Assembly (NCBI GenBank): GCA_903872155.1
Contig: CAIQJP010000099.1
Coordinates: forward strand, 22,921 to 86,920
Direction of reading: 5' to 3'
Source of the DNA: an uncultured Actinomycetes bacterium
Lineage (GTDB): Bacteria > Actinomycetota > Acidimicrobiia > Acidimicrobiales > Ilumatobacteraceae
Length of the DNA stretch: 64,000 nucleotides
The position numbers were made by a program, and so were the translations under genes. Under the pieces are notes generated by a model. The model was not told the origin of the DNA. It searched no databases and saw only the letters and a program-made list of their open reading frames with translations. Numbering within the stretch: the stretch's first letter is position 1; each line of letters starts with the position of its first letter. Positions 17,908 through 27,501 of the stretch are shown here, piece by piece.

Positions 17908-20120
17908 GTAGCCCCCTCAATTTCCCTATTCAATTCTTCTTGTTGTTTCGCTAACGCTTCTTTTCGTGCCTTGCGTTCAGCCTTTTGGATTGCCAATAGT
18001 CGAGGTGTGCCAGCGATACCTTCTGGATTTCGCACCGCTGTCACAATAAGTCCTATGCCACCAATCAACGTGGCATACGCAGGGTCAATATGCAAGATGT
18101 TTTCTAAGAAATTGAAGTTCAGACCATTCGGAGCGATGATGCCCGCCACAACAGCACCACTCACACTCGCGATACCACCAAGGTACGCAAAGGCCAAGAA
18201 GGTCAATGAGGCAAAGGCTCCAAAATACTGCGGAGTCACTGAGCCAAAGCGATAACCCGACAGCGCTCCGCCCATACCGGCGATGAAAGCCGATAGCCCG
18301 AAGGCCAACACTTTCGCACTCGCCACATTGATTCCCGTCGCAGCAGCAGCTCGTTCATTACTGCGAACGGCCAAGAACTGACGACCTGTTGCCGAGCGCC
18401 GCACGTTGACCACCATCAAACACATGATCACCACGATGATCAAACACACCACGCCAAACCACACGTTGGGCGGAATGTCGTCCTTTGCCTTCAAACCAAA
18501 CACCTTGAGGTTGGTGTTGTTCGGCCCGAAATCTTTTCCGCCAATCTTGGGCGGCGGAACTTTCAACGCACCAGATTCACCAGCGAACGTCTTGTTCTTA
18601 AAGACCAACTGTTCGATAGCGACAGCCGCTGACAAAGTAATGACGGCCAAGTTGACTCCCCGAACACGTAGAGCCGGAATCGCGATTAACGATCCAAAAA
18701 CTGCTGCAACCAGTGCTCCAATGACTGGACCAACTGGGAATGGAAGATCGGAGAAATACTTTGACAAGAAGAACCCTGCTGTTCCAGCAATCGCCATTTG
18801 CGCCAACGAGATTTGTCCAACGAAACCGACCAGCACCACTAGCGACAAAGAAATCACAATCGCGACCAAAGTGTTGATTGTTGATTGACGCCAGTCGTAG
18901 TTAAAGCCGAATAACAGAACAAGAGTTGCCGCTGAACCCAAGATAGTCAGTGGCAAAACTTTTCGTGGCCGCACCGCAAACGGCATCCGACCTAACGTCA
19001 CCGCACCACGAACCGGTAACGACTTACCACGTACAAACATCGCGATCACGATGATGATGAAGGGTAAAGCTTGCACCAATCCTGGAGCGGGCAAGACACC
19101 ACGCGGGAACCAGGTTTGAGCGCCTTGATATTGAATCCACGCTTGAACCATTGCGATGCCAATTCCGGCGAAGACCGTAATTCCAAACGAAGAGAAGCTC
19201 GCTAACAACGCCGCACCAAGAGCGGGCACAATCAACAACGGCATGGTGATGGTGTCAAGGTTGGTGATCGGTGAGGCCAACACGCCGAGCATTCCAGCGA
19301 TCACTGTAGAAATCACCCAGTTCGAACCAGCCAAGAAATCAGGCGAAAATCCGAGAACAATGGCGCCTTTTTCATTTTCGGCAGCAGCGCGTGTGGCCAA
19401 TCCGAAACGGGTGTATTTAAAAACAGCCCACAGAGCAATAGCTACTGCCACAACGATTGCCACCAAGAACAACTGGTTATTTGGAATCGCTCCTAAATCG
19501 CCAGGAAGTTTCACTTTGCCTTTGGGGAGTGGAAGCTGGATTCCGGTCTTCACGGTTTCGCCAAAACGTAGGCGTACAAATTCTTGAAGGACGACAAAGA
19601 GTCCAACGCTCGTCACAACCTTGGCCAATACTGGCGCATTTCGGAGTGGACGGAAAATAACAAAGTGCAAAAATAACCCGAGAAGAATCGAAATGACCAT
19701 CGCCGCGGCAAGTGCTGCTGGCAAAGTCAAACGATCGCCCGGCAGATCGATCACCGTCGGCCAATTGGGAAGATCAAGGTTTTTAGCCGAACCGTTAAAT
19801 GCGTTGACAACGATTTCAATCAGCGCCAACGGGTTAGGTAACGGCGGAATGTACAACTTGCCTTCAAATCGCAGACCATAAAACCAATACGCGACAAAAA
19901 TTGTCACGACACCATTAGCGAAGTTCACCACACCCGAACCACGGAAGGTCAACACTACGCCTAACGCAATAGCAGCAATCAGCGCACCAGTACCAACATT
20001 AGAAAACATCGGAGCTAACTGTTTTGCGTCAGTCACGTACATCAAGGCGAAGATCGCCACGACAACCAATGCTGCAACGACACCTTTACGTTGCTTCGCG
20101 AATTTGACCAAAGTCTCCAC
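17904..20120 (-). CDS. Fused LivH-LivM permease of a branched-chain-type ABC importer
   Basis: 738 residues carrying both permease subunits in one chain. The LivH-like half (about 1-360) includes ALGVVLTFRGSGVVNFANG and FTRFGLATRAAAENEKGA. The LivM-like half (about 410-700) includes VGQISLAQMAIAGTAGFF and RSNERAAAATGINVA. There are roughly 16 hydrophobic helices. A charged, coiled-coil-like C-terminal tail follows (KAERKARKEALAKQQEELN). Separate livH and livM genes are the norm. The gene lies 104 nt after the binding-protein gene, with two strong hairpins in the gap. Confidence 0.9.
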   Translation of the reverse strand: METLVKFAKQRKGVVAALVVVAIFALMYVTDAKQLAPMFSNVGTGALIAAIALGVVLTFRGSGVVNFANGVVTIFVAYWFYGLRFEGKLYIPPLPNPLALIEIVVNAFNGSAKNLDLPNWPTVIDLPGDRLTLPAALAAAMVISILLGLFLHFVIFRPLRNAPVLAKVVTSVGLFVVLQEFVRLRFGETVKTGIQLPLPKGKVKLPGDLGAIPNNQLFLVAIVVAVAIALWAVFKYTRFGLATRAAAENEKGAIVLGFSPDFLAGSNWVISTVIAGMLGVLASPITNLDTITMPLLIVPALGAALLASFSSFGITVFAGIGIAMVQAWIQYQGAQTWFPRGVLPAPGLVQALPFIIIVIAMFVRGKSLPVRGAVTLGRMPFAVRPRKVLPLTILGSAATLVLLFGFNYDWRQSTINTLVAIVISLSLVVLVGFVGQISLAQMAIAGTAGFFLSKYFSDLPFPVGPVIGALVAAVFGSLIAIPALRVRGVNLAVITLSAAVAIEQLVFKNKTFAGESGALKVPPPKIGGKDFGPNNTNLKVFGLKAKDDIPPNVWFGVVCLIIVVIMCLMVVNVRRSATGRQFLAVRSNERAAAATGINVASAKVLAFGLSAFIAGMGGALSGYRFGSVTPQYFGAFASLTFLAFAYLGGIASVSGAVVAGIIAPNGLNFNFLENILHIDPAYATLIGGIGLIVTAVRNPEGIAGTPRLLAIQKAERKARKEALAKQQEELNREIEGAT

Positions 20121-20151
20121 AGTGAACTCCTGTTACTCATGTGACTAGCAA

Positions 20152-20220
20152 AGAGGGTGTGGCAGATCTCTCGACCTGCCACACCCTCTGTTGTTGAGCG
20201 ACCAACAGGTCGCTCAACAA
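20152..20220 (-). repeat. Two adjacent strong hairpins between binding-protein and permease genes
   Basis: Hairpin 1 (20191-20220): perfect 13-bp arms TTGTTGAGCGACC and GGTCGCTCAACAA with a 4-nt loop. Hairpin 2 (20152-20189): perfect 14-bp arms AGAGGGTGTGGCAG and CTGCCACACCCTCT with a 10-nt loop. On the minus-strand mRNA they start within 5 nt of the binding-protein stop. Neither has a long U-tract. They could limit read-through or protect the 3' end of the binding-protein mRNA so that it accumulates above the permease. Confidence 0.8.
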
Positions 20221-20224
20221 TGAA

Positions 20225-21631
20225 TCAACCTAATTCGGCTTGAGCGTCAACTGGCTTGCCGTTGAAACCATCCATGATGGAAACATAGTCAGCACCCTGC
20301 TGCTGCTGGACACCGATTTGGAATCCGCACAACGACGGGAACGTCGGGTTACCGCCACACTTCTGCGGACCAACGACACCCCAGCCGGGACCAGTGAAGG
20401 CCTTAGCTGCAGTACGGAATCCTTCAGAATCAGCCGCTCCGGCATTGGCGAACTGAGCGATGGTCATCAAAGTTCCAAATGTCGGGCCACCGAAACCGGT
20501 GTATTCAAGAGTTTCTGCATCCATACCTTCGGTTGCGGCATACGCGAATACAGCTTCGATATAAGCGTCAATATCTGGGTTGCCAGCAATTTCGTAGGAG
20601 TAGCCATAACCACCGAAATACCAGCCGTCAGGCAACTTGGCATCAATGCCGAGTTCCTTGAGGTGGGTCTGCATGGGCACACCGAAGCACAGACCAGTTG
20701 TGACAACTGTGGTCTCAATTTCAAGGGTCTTCAACGCGTCATAAACCGCGATACAACTACCAACAGTCACCAACGGGTAGAAAACATCAGCGTCTTGCGC
20801 GCCAGCAGCCTGAATGAGGCTGGCCATTTCGGTTGCGCCTGCGGTGTCGGCAGCAGCAACGCCAGTGACTTCAACGCCAAGACTTTCAAATACAGGCTTG
20901 GTCAACATGTTGAATGCAACCTGGCCAGATGGGTTGTCACCATAAACAACGGCAACCTTCTTGATGTCTTTACCTTCAAGTTCACCGAGGAACTTGGCGA
21001 TGAACACTGTCAAACCGCCAACAACTCCAGGTGCACCAGGCGTGAATGCGTATGCATCAGTAGCAAGGAACTCTGGCGTGGTCAATGGGTTCGAAATGAA
21101 GACTGGTTTCTTGCCAGCAAGACCATCGAGCAACGGTTGGTTTCCATTCAACATGGCACCGGCCAAAACAACGGAGACCTTGTCGTTAGCGAGCATTTCC
21201 TGAGCACACTTCTGACCATCTTCTTCTTTGGTAATGACGCACTTGGCGAGTTCAATCGGACGTCCACCAATACCACCGAGGAAGTTGTTGATGTACCACA
21301 CAGCGGCGTCAACACCAATTGATGCTTCGGGGAAGCCAGGCGTTCCACCTTCTTGGTTGACGTAACCCACGACGTAGGGGTCGGTGCCAGTGGCCGCACC
21401 AGAAGTGCCACCGGTGTATTCAACTGCGTGTGCCTGATTCTCAGCCGAGATCGGTGATTCTGCCGGGGCATCTGTTGCTACAGGAGCATCAGTGCCTGAC
21501 GGGGCATCGGTGGCCGGAGCTTCCGACGCTGCTGGAGCATTTGTAGTTGTCGATGAATCTTCGCTACAGGCGCCAACAAGCAATCCTGCAATAGCCAAGC
21601 CAGCGACAAAACTGATCTTTCTATTCCTCAT
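20225..21631 (-). CDS. ABC transporter substrate-binding lipoprotein (PBP type 1)
   Basis: 468 residues from the ATG at 21629-21631, which follows an AGGGGGA tract. A signal peptide ends in the lipobox VGAC, then comes a low-complexity Ala/Thr/Pro/Asp linker of about 35 residues (ATDAPSGTDAP repeats). A periplasmic-binding-protein type 1 domain follows, with NQEGGTPGFPEASIGVDAAV and AAADTAGATEMASLIQAAGA. It would capture the ligand outside the membrane for the LivHM-LivGF importer. The linker probably spaces the domain from the membrane or cell wall. First gene of the importer operon. Confidence 0.92.
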   Translation of the reverse strand: MRNRKISFVAGLAIAGLLVGACSEDSSTTTNAPAASEAPATDAPSGTDAPVATDAPAESPISAENQAHAVEYTGGTSGAATGTDPYVVGYVNQEGGTPGFPEASIGVDAAVWYINNFLGGIGGRPIELAKCVITKEEDGQKCAQEMLANDKVSVVLAGAMLNGNQPLLDGLAGKKPVFISNPLTTPEFLATDAYAFTPGAPGVVGGLTVFIAKFLGELEGKDIKKVAVVYGDNPSGQVAFNMLTKPVFESLGVEVTGVAAADTAGATEMASLIQAAGAQDADVFYPLVTVGSCIAVYDALKTLEIETTVVTTGLCFGVPMQTHLKELGIDAKLPDGWYFGGYGYSYEIAGNPDIDAYIEAVFAYAATEGMDAETLEYTGFGGPTFGTLMTIAQFANAGAADSEGFRTAAKAFTGPGWGVVGPQKCGGNPTFPSLCGFQIGVQQQQGADYVSIMDGFNGKPVDAQAELG

Positions 21632-21756
21632 AAGTATCCCCCTATGGATGACCTCGAGCTCCGGATGGAAACTCGCACTGTGAAGCCTGCCACACCCACC
21701 TATCCCGAGCAAATACCGAAGGGAACTATCGGTTCTATTTCTTTCAGGGGACTTTC

Positions 21757-22596
21757 TTATGAATTTTTGGATTCGCCTGACTCGCGATAATCACCAAAGG
21801 CCGCATCTCGTTCACTCAGAGCAGCAGTGACACCCTTAGTGACAAAAGATTGCATGTATTCCATCGATGAAGGCTGATGAAATCCAAGTGCCTGAATTTC
21901 TGCAGTCGCGCGAATCCCTGCACGTATTCCCATCACGTCCATCGCTCGGTGAGCGGCCCGCTTGTTGAGTGCCAACAAGTCGGCGGGAATCTTGGCAATA
22001 CGTTCGGCCATTGCCAACACTGCCCCATCGAGTTCATCTGCCGGGTGCGCCCGATTAGCGAACCCATTCGTCACCGCCTCAACTCCACTCATTGAGTCAC
22101 CAGTCAGCAAAGCCTCCATACCTCGTCGGAGACCCATCATCCAGGTTTGCCACTGCATATCGGGAGGCGACATCAATCGAACTGGCGGATAGCCAATCTT
22201 CGCGTCTTCAGCGACGTACACCAGGTCGCATGCAGTGGCCAGTTCGGTACCACCAGCCAGACAGTATCCGTGCACTTGACCGATGATGGGCGTCGACATA
22301 TCCCACATTTCGAACCAGTTGTTCACGACATGGCGCGACCACCAACCGTCGGCACGTGAAATCGCGCGTTCGACATCACTGTTGGGCGAGCCGAGGTCAT
22401 AGCCCGCGCAAAAAGTCGAACCCGCACCTCGAATGATCATGACTGAAACATCACGCGCTTTATCACCCTCGCGCAGTGCAGTAAACAGAGCACCGCGCAA
22501 TTCATCGTTTAAGGCGTTGCGCTTGTCAGGTCTGTTCAAAGTGAATCGACGAACCTTCGGCAATGGATTGTCAATTAGCAACACTGGGTCAGACAT
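21757..22596 (-). CDS. Enoyl-CoA hydratase/isomerase family protein
   Basis: Crotonase-fold protein of 279 residues. The oxyanion-hole segment RGAGSTFCAGYDL lies at about residues 55-67, and the second conserved segment GQVHGYCLAGGTELATACDLVY at about 105-125. Where classical hydratases have the first catalytic Glu, the sequence reads GGTELATACD, so acid-base residues may differ and another crotonase reaction is possible. It follows the acyl-CoA synthetase by 23 nt and ends 125 nt before the importer binding-protein gene starts. Confidence 0.88.
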   Translation of the reverse strand: MSDPVLLIDNPLPKVRRFTLNRPDKRNALNDELRGALFTALREGDKARDVSVMIIRGAGSTFCAGYDLGSPNSDVERAISRADGWWSRHVVNNWFEMWDMSTPIIGQVHGYCLAGGTELATACDLVYVAEDAKIGYPPVRLMSPPDMQWQTWMMGLRRGMEALLTGDSMSGVEAVTNGFANRAHPADELDGAVLAMAERIAKIPADLLALNKRAAHRAMDVMGIRAGIRATAEIQALGFHQPSSMEYMQSFVTKGVTAALSERDAAFGDYRESGESKNS

Positions 22597-22619
22597 GTGA
22601 CTCTCCTACTTTGATTTTC

Positions 22620-24155
22620 TTAATTCTCCCAGTAGGGAGCGCGCAGTTTGCGCTTGTTGATCTTGCCCATGGTGTTACGACCTAGGTCGTCAACAAATTC
22701 AATGGTGCGGGGGCATTTGAAATGACTCAACCGCTCGCGACAGAAAGCCAACACTTCTTTGGCATCTGGCGGATTCTTGAGGTCACGCGGAATCGCGAGC
22801 GCCTTCAGTTCTTCACCCATTTCGGCGTGAGGAATTCCGATGCAAGCGACGTCTAAGAGATCGGGATGCTGCACCAGTACTTGTTCAGCTTCGGCTGGAT
22901 AGATATTGACTCCACCAGAGACAACCATGTCACTAAAGCGATCGGTGATGTACACAAAGCCGCCATCATTGACATAACCGATTTCACCAAGAGTGAATAC
23001 GCCAGGAGCAATGTTTGCAGCCTTGGTCTTTTCGGCATCATTCGGATAGATCACGCCGCGACCCGTCGAATCTTTAAAGAACAAGCGGCCTTCAGTGTTT
23101 GCTGGCAACTCATTACCGTCATCGTCAAGAACGATGACCGAGAATGGCGGAACAGGACGACCGACAGAACCTGGGTTCTCGAGCCAATCAGCACTGGAGA
23201 TTTGACACGTCGTACCGACTTCGGTCGCACCATACGCATCGGTGAAGATCAGACCCCACCAATCAATCATCGAACGCTTGATATCAACCGGGCACGAAGC
23301 ACCCGTGTGAGCAACCAACTTCATTGAAGACACGTCGTACTTGGACTTCACTGCTTCGGGTAAGGCCAACAAACGCACGAAGTGAGTTGGAACCATCACC
23401 GAAGATTCGGTCTTGTATGTAGCGATGGCTTCAAGAGTTTTCTCAGCGTCAAACTTGGCAAGAATCACCATTGGTACTCCGCGCACGAGCAAACGCATGC
23501 CATTCAACGGACCGGTGTGATACATCGGACCAACCACTAAGTGAGTTCCGTATTCGGCGAAGCGATTCGACTTCATACCTTCAAGGTGTTCACCCATCGT
23601 TGAACCGCCCGCAAACATCGTGGGCGGCAGTTCGGTGCCCTTCGGACGTCCAGTCGTGCCCGATGTGTACAACAGGTTGGCTCGGGGCTTCACATCAAGC
23701 GATGGATCACTCGGATCACCTTGCGCGAGCCAATCGTTCCAATTCGTGACCTCGGGGTGCGACACATCCCAACCGACAATGATGAGCGTTGCGCCTTCAG
23801 ACCGAGCAATCTTGGCGGCTTCAACACCACGTTCGAGTGTCTCTGGACCAACGAACAAAATACGTGACTCAGAGTCGACCAAGATGTACGCGGCTTCTTC
23901 GGCGGTCAGGTGGAAGTTCACGGGAACAGTTGAGGCGCTGCCCAAGAGGCAACCTAAGTGTGCATAAGCCGTTTCGGCCGCATTCTCGGCGAAGACTGCT
24001 ACGCGACGCTTCGGACCAAGATCGGCCGAAAGCGCATTGTTAGCGGTGCGATTGAGAATGTCTCCAACTTGTGCCCAGGTAAAGGCTCGATTGGGATCAC
24101 GAACCGCAATTTCTTCGGGACGTTCACGGGCGAGATCGGATGCAAAAACAGGCAT
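22620..24155 (-). CDS. Acyl-CoA synthetase (AMP-dependent ligase)
   Basis: 511 residues with the phosphate loop LLYTSGTTGRPKGTE, DAYGATEVGT, the hinge ITDRFSDMVVSGGVNIYPAEAE and the C-terminal catalytic lysine region GRNTMGKINKRKLR. It is full length and would form a CoA thioester for the enoyl-CoA hydratase encoded downstream. It lies 19 nt after the SnoaL-like gene, giving an operon SnoaL - ligase - hydratase. The acid substrate is not known. Confidence 0.92.
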   Translation of the reverse strand: MPVFASDLARERPEEIAVRDPNRAFTWAQVGDILNRTANNALSADLGPKRRVAVFAENAAETAYAHLGCLLGSASTVPVNFHLTAEEAAYILVDSESRILFVGPETLERGVEAAKIARSEGATLIIVGWDVSHPEVTNWNDWLAQGDPSDPSLDVKPRANLLYTSGTTGRPKGTELPPTMFAGGSTMGEHLEGMKSNRFAEYGTHLVVGPMYHTGPLNGMRLLVRGVPMVILAKFDAEKTLEAIATYKTESSVMVPTHFVRLLALPEAVKSKYDVSSMKLVAHTGASCPVDIKRSMIDWWGLIFTDAYGATEVGTTCQISSADWLENPGSVGRPVPPFSVIVLDDDGNELPANTEGRLFFKDSTGRGVIYPNDAEKTKAANIAPGVFTLGEIGYVNDGGFVYITDRFSDMVVSGGVNIYPAEAEQVLVQHPDLLDVACIGIPHAEMGEELKALAIPRDLKNPPDAKEVLAFCRERLSHFKCPRTIEFVDDLGRNTMGKINKRKLRAPYWEN

Positions 24156-24174
24156 GAGACGAAACTACGAGATT

Positions 24175-24669
24175 TCAGACGTCGGCAACAATGCCACGAG
24201 CAATCAATTGCTCTTTATCGTTCGTAAAGTTCGCCGAAAGATCGGCTGGACCGCCGTAGTGAACCTGCAAGAAGCGACGCGTGAACAACCATTGGCCATT
24301 CACCTTGGCGTACGCATCATCGTAATGAGCGAGCAAAATCCCGGAATCGCCATTAGCCCGACGCATTCTTTCGCTGATAGCCCAACGCCCCGTCGCCTCA
24401 TTGGGCGAAGCACCCGCCCATGCATCACCGTTATGAACAGTTTGCACGACCGATGAAATGCCGCCCATCGCGGCGTACCACAGTTTGAGAATCGCCTCTT
24501 TACCCTCAACCAAACGACCTCCGCCCAAATCCCACACCGCGTCATCGGTCCAACAACTTCCCCACTGCACGCCATTGCGATGAATCACCGCATCGGCGTA
24601 CCGATTAATGAGACGCTGGATATTGACATAATCTTCGACGCTGACGGGAGTGAGTTCGCTCATAGCCAT
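24175..24669 (-). CDS. SnoaL/NTF2-fold protein
   Basis: 164-residue alpha+beta-barrel protein of the SnoaL-like group, with YVNIQRLINRYADAVIHRN near the N-terminus and CWTDDAVWDLGGGRLVEG after it. Members act as small hydrolases, isomerases or dehydratases, or as subunits of ring-hydroxylating oxygenases; the reaction here is unknown. Two ATGs (24669 and 24663) are possible and no clear ribosome-binding site favours either. It leads the ligase-hydratase operon and is divergent from a P450. Similar proteins at 31594 and 37611 also sit beside oxygenase or ligase genes. Confidence 0.8.
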   Translation of the reverse strand: MAMSELTPVSVEDYVNIQRLINRYADAVIHRNGVQWGSCWTDDAVWDLGGGRLVEGKEAILKLWYAAMGGISSVVQTVHNGDAWAGASPNEATGRWAISERMRRANGDSGILLAHYDDAYAKVNGQWLFTRRFLQVHYGGPADLSANFTNDKEQLIARGIVADV

Positions 24670-24768
24670 TATTTCTAGCCCAGCCAGCAGCCGTTGAACG
24701 ATGCCAGACAGGACGATGCCGGCCTTCCGCTGATTTACAGCCGATCTATTTGCGACAAGATGAGGAAT

Positions 24769-26025
24769 ATGAGTTCTGATCTTGATCTCACGAAAATGAC
24801 TTTGCTCGACTCAGATATTTCTGACTGCCCTTACGACGCCTATGGGAAGCTCCGCTCCGAAGCACCGGTGTGGCGCGACAACGCAACCGGAATGTATGTC
24901 ATCACGCGCTATGAAGATGTGCGAATGGTGCTGAGCGACACTGAACGCTTCACTAGCGCCCGCCACCGCGGTCGCGTCGACCCACGGTCAGCCAAGATCA
25001 AAGCAATGTACGAACAAGATGGCTGGGTGCCCGGCGCAACGTTGGCCGCCCGCGATGATCCAGAACACCGTGAAATGCGTGGCCTCTTCAATCATGCCTT
25101 TCGCCCGTCACGTATCAAAGAGATGGATCCCTTCATCGAAGAACTTGCTCATCAACTCATTGACGATTTTATTGAAACCGGCACTTGCGATTGGGTTCGA
25201 TCATTTGCGATTCCGTTGCCCCTTATTGTCATTGGACGACAAATGGGTGCACGCGATGAGGACATGTGGCAAATCAAAGCTTGGACTGACGCCTGGGTAC
25301 AGCGCCTCGGGATGATGCAATCCGATGAAGAAGCTTTCTGGTCAACCGAACAAGAGATTGAAGCCCAGCACTATTTCCAACCAATCTTTGAACGACTACG
25401 TCAGCAACCAGATAATACCTTGCTGAGCGATTTAGTCAATACGGTCATTCCCGAATGGGGACGAACACTGACCGACAATGAATTGCACGCTGAAATGATG
25501 GCCGACACATTTGTGGGTGGATCAGAAACGACAACCAACGCGCTTTCTGAGGGCGTTCGACTATTGATTGCCAATCCTGAGCAATGGAGTCTGCTCAAAT
25601 CTGATCCCGATAAATACGTACCTCTCCTTGCCGAAGAAGTGCTCCGCTTAGAAGGACCCGTACAAGGCCTCTTTCGTTCAACAACGCAAGAAGTTGAACT
25701 ACATGGTGTGACGATTCCAGCAGGAGCTGTCATCAATGTGCGTTATGCCGCCGCAAACCGCGACGACAATCAGTTTGAGTGTCCGGCCGACATGGACCTC
25801 AACCGCGACAATGTACGCAGCCACTTATCGTTCGGTTTCGGAACGCACTTTTGCCTAGGTGCACCACTCGCCCGCCGTGAACTCATCATTGGGTTTCGCG
25901 CTCTCGTCGATCGCATCGATGAGATGTGGTTCATCGAAGGCGAGAACGATTTCCGCCATCACCCAAATTTCTGCTTGAGGTCACTGAAGCATTTGAATAT
26001 CGGATTTACACAAGCGACTTCATAA
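24769..26025 (+). CDS. Cytochrome P450
   Basis: P450 of 418 residues. I-helix motif FVGGSETTTN (Gly in place of the usual Ala), ExxR in EEVLRLEGP, and haem loop FGFGTHFCLG. The ATG at 24769 is preferred because GAGGA precedes it; an in-frame ATG at 24760 is the alternative. It is divergent from the SnoaL-ligase-hydratase operon and convergent with a Rieske oxygenase gene 22 nt downstream. Electron partners are absent from the window. Confidence 0.92.
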   Translation: MSSDLDLTKMTLLDSDISDCPYDAYGKLRSEAPVWRDNATGMYVITRYEDVRMVLSDTERFTSARHRGRVDPRSAKIKAMYEQDGWVPGATLAARDDPEHREMRGLFNHAFRPSRIKEMDPFIEELAHQLIDDFIETGTCDWVRSFAIPLPLIVIGRQMGARDEDMWQIKAWTDAWVQRLGMMQSDEEAFWSTEQEIEAQHYFQPIFERLRQQPDNTLLSDLVNTVIPEWGRTLTDNELHAEMMADTFVGGSETTTNALSEGVRLLIANPEQWSLLKSDPDKYVPLLAEEVLRLEGPVQGLFRSTTQEVELHGVTIPAGAVINVRYAAANRDDNQFECPADMDLNRDNVRSHLSFGFGTHFCLGAPLARRELIIGFRALVDRIDEMWFIEGENDFRHHPNFCLRSLKHLNIGFTQATS

Positions 26026-26047
26026 CTGCTTGCCTCGTCGAACTATT

Positions 26048-27418
26048 TCACGGTCGAGCGAGGTACACATCGATCGTTTGATGTAGATGCCTAGCGCGGA
26101 TCTCTTGATAATTGCCAGAGACTTGCGATGTTCTCATGCTGCCCTTGAAACCACGGGTCTGAGCGGCCATATTGTCCGTGTCTTGGTCGTAGACATAGCC
26201 CAGGACTTGGTCAATACCGGGCGCCGACATGTAGCTCTCATGAATGTCAATGTCGTAAGGCTGCGCGGGAGGTGGCGGGGCTTGGCCGTCAGCGGGGAAC
26301 CGTAAGAACAACAAGTCGAATGTGCACTCGTCTGGATTGGTTGGGTGCGGAAGGAATCGATACACCATCGGCTTATGAGCACCGGGGAAAAAGAAACCGT
26401 TAGGAAAAACGAAGTACTCGATCGAGTCGATCGTCTCACTCACTTTAAAGTCTGAAAAATCATGGCCATATTTTTCTTTCAACTGCTGCTGTACAAACGC
26501 TGAATACACGTCGCGTGCAGTGTGACCCTCGGGAACCTGGGGGATATTGACTCCCCCGGCAAACTTACGACCAATCATAAAATTAAGAATTTCTTGTTCT
26601 GATTGTTGTGCGGCAATGTGGGGACTCTGTGAGCCAGACGTATGCATAAACCGCGACACGTGCTCGCCAAAGACGTCATACTGAGCGTTTGCATCACCAG
26701 TGGCACGAAGTGCTTCTGGGTGTGTCTTAAATACGTGATATGCCTCGAGAAAGGCCTCCATCGCGGCTTTCCAGTTTGCTGGTAATCGCTTGCGAACATG
26801 GATTTCGATGTATCGCTGTGAGAGATCCCATGTACCAGTGAAATGCCTTGTCATGACCCCGAGATACTCATGCAGTGACTGAGCGTGCGGATCAAAATTC
26901 ACAAAAACAAAGCCACCCCAGGTGTCGACTTGGATCTCGGGTAACTCAAAGTCTTCGTCTTTGACATGTGGGAAATCCCAGCGACAGGGAATCGTCGCCA
27001 ATTTGCCTGAGGTAGACCACGCCCATCCATGAAAAGGACAAGTAAATCGATTGGCGTGACCAGTTGTGTTTGATGGCTTGAGTTGAGTTCCTCGGTGCAG
27101 ACAAAAGTTGTTAAACGCACGAATTTTCATGTCAGCAGAACGAACAATCAGAATCGACCGATCCCCTATGTCGTAGACATGGAAGTCGCCTTCGTTTGGA
27201 ATATGTTCTTCACGACACGCCCACTGCCATGTTCGCGACCAGACTCGCTCGAACTCAGACTTTAAGAACTCCTCAGATGTGTAGCGATCGAAGCCAATTG
27301 GCTCATCGCCACGAAACTCATACTCGCTCTCAAGCATTTGCGGCGGAACCCCACCAATATCACGCACAACAATGTCTCGATAGCTCGGCCCCGGGCAACG
27401 CTCTTGATCCGCCGCCAT
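26048..27418 (-). CDS. Rieske non-haem iron oxygenase, alpha subunit
   Basis: 456 residues. The Rieske [2Fe-2S] ligands are Cys106, His108, Cys127 and His130 (CLHRG ... CPFHGW). The mononuclear iron site follows in the C-terminal domain with EAYHVFKTHPE. It would hydroxylate or dihydroxylate a ring or side chain using electrons from a reductase not encoded here. The frame is open to 27622, but MAADQERCPG at 27418 gives the family length and leaves room for a promoter shared with the divergent gene at 27502. Confidence 0.9.
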   Translation of the reverse strand: MAADQERCPGPSYRDIVVRDIGGVPPQMLESEYEFRGDEPIGFDRYTSEEFLKSEFERVWSRTWQWACREEHIPNEGDFHVYDIGDRSILIVRSADMKIRAFNNFCLHRGTQLKPSNTTGHANRFTCPFHGWAWSTSGKLATIPCRWDFPHVKDEDFELPEIQVDTWGGFVFVNFDPHAQSLHEYLGVMTRHFTGTWDLSQRYIEIHVRKRLPANWKAAMEAFLEAYHVFKTHPEALRATGDANAQYDVFGEHVSRFMHTSGSQSPHIAAQQSEQEILNFMIGRKFAGGVNIPQVPEGHTARDVYSAFVQQQLKEKYGHDFSDFKVSETIDSIEYFVFPNGFFFPGAHKPMVYRFLPHPTNPDECTFDLLFLRFPADGQAPPPPAQPYDIDIHESYMSAPGIDQVLGYVYDQDTDNMAAQTRGFKGSMRTSQVSGNYQEIRARHLHQTIDVYLARP

Positions 27419-27501
27419 TACTACTTGATCCCCACTGCTTTCACAGTGCAAGGTTATCACGCTTCGCAGTATGGTTGAATAATCAGTTGGCTGGAGGAAA
27501 C

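Noticed and set aside
18406..18888. 160-codon plus-strand frame inside the permease gene
   Set aside because: Antisense shadow of the LivHM gene; no family resemblance and no start signals.
21713..21745. Partial dyad around GGGAACTATCGGTTC as a seventh operator
   Set aside because: Spacing and half-sites do not match the six-site motif.
27470..27492. GGTTGAATAATCAGTTGG as a further operator copy
   Set aside because: Half-sites look similar but the spacing is about four bases too short.
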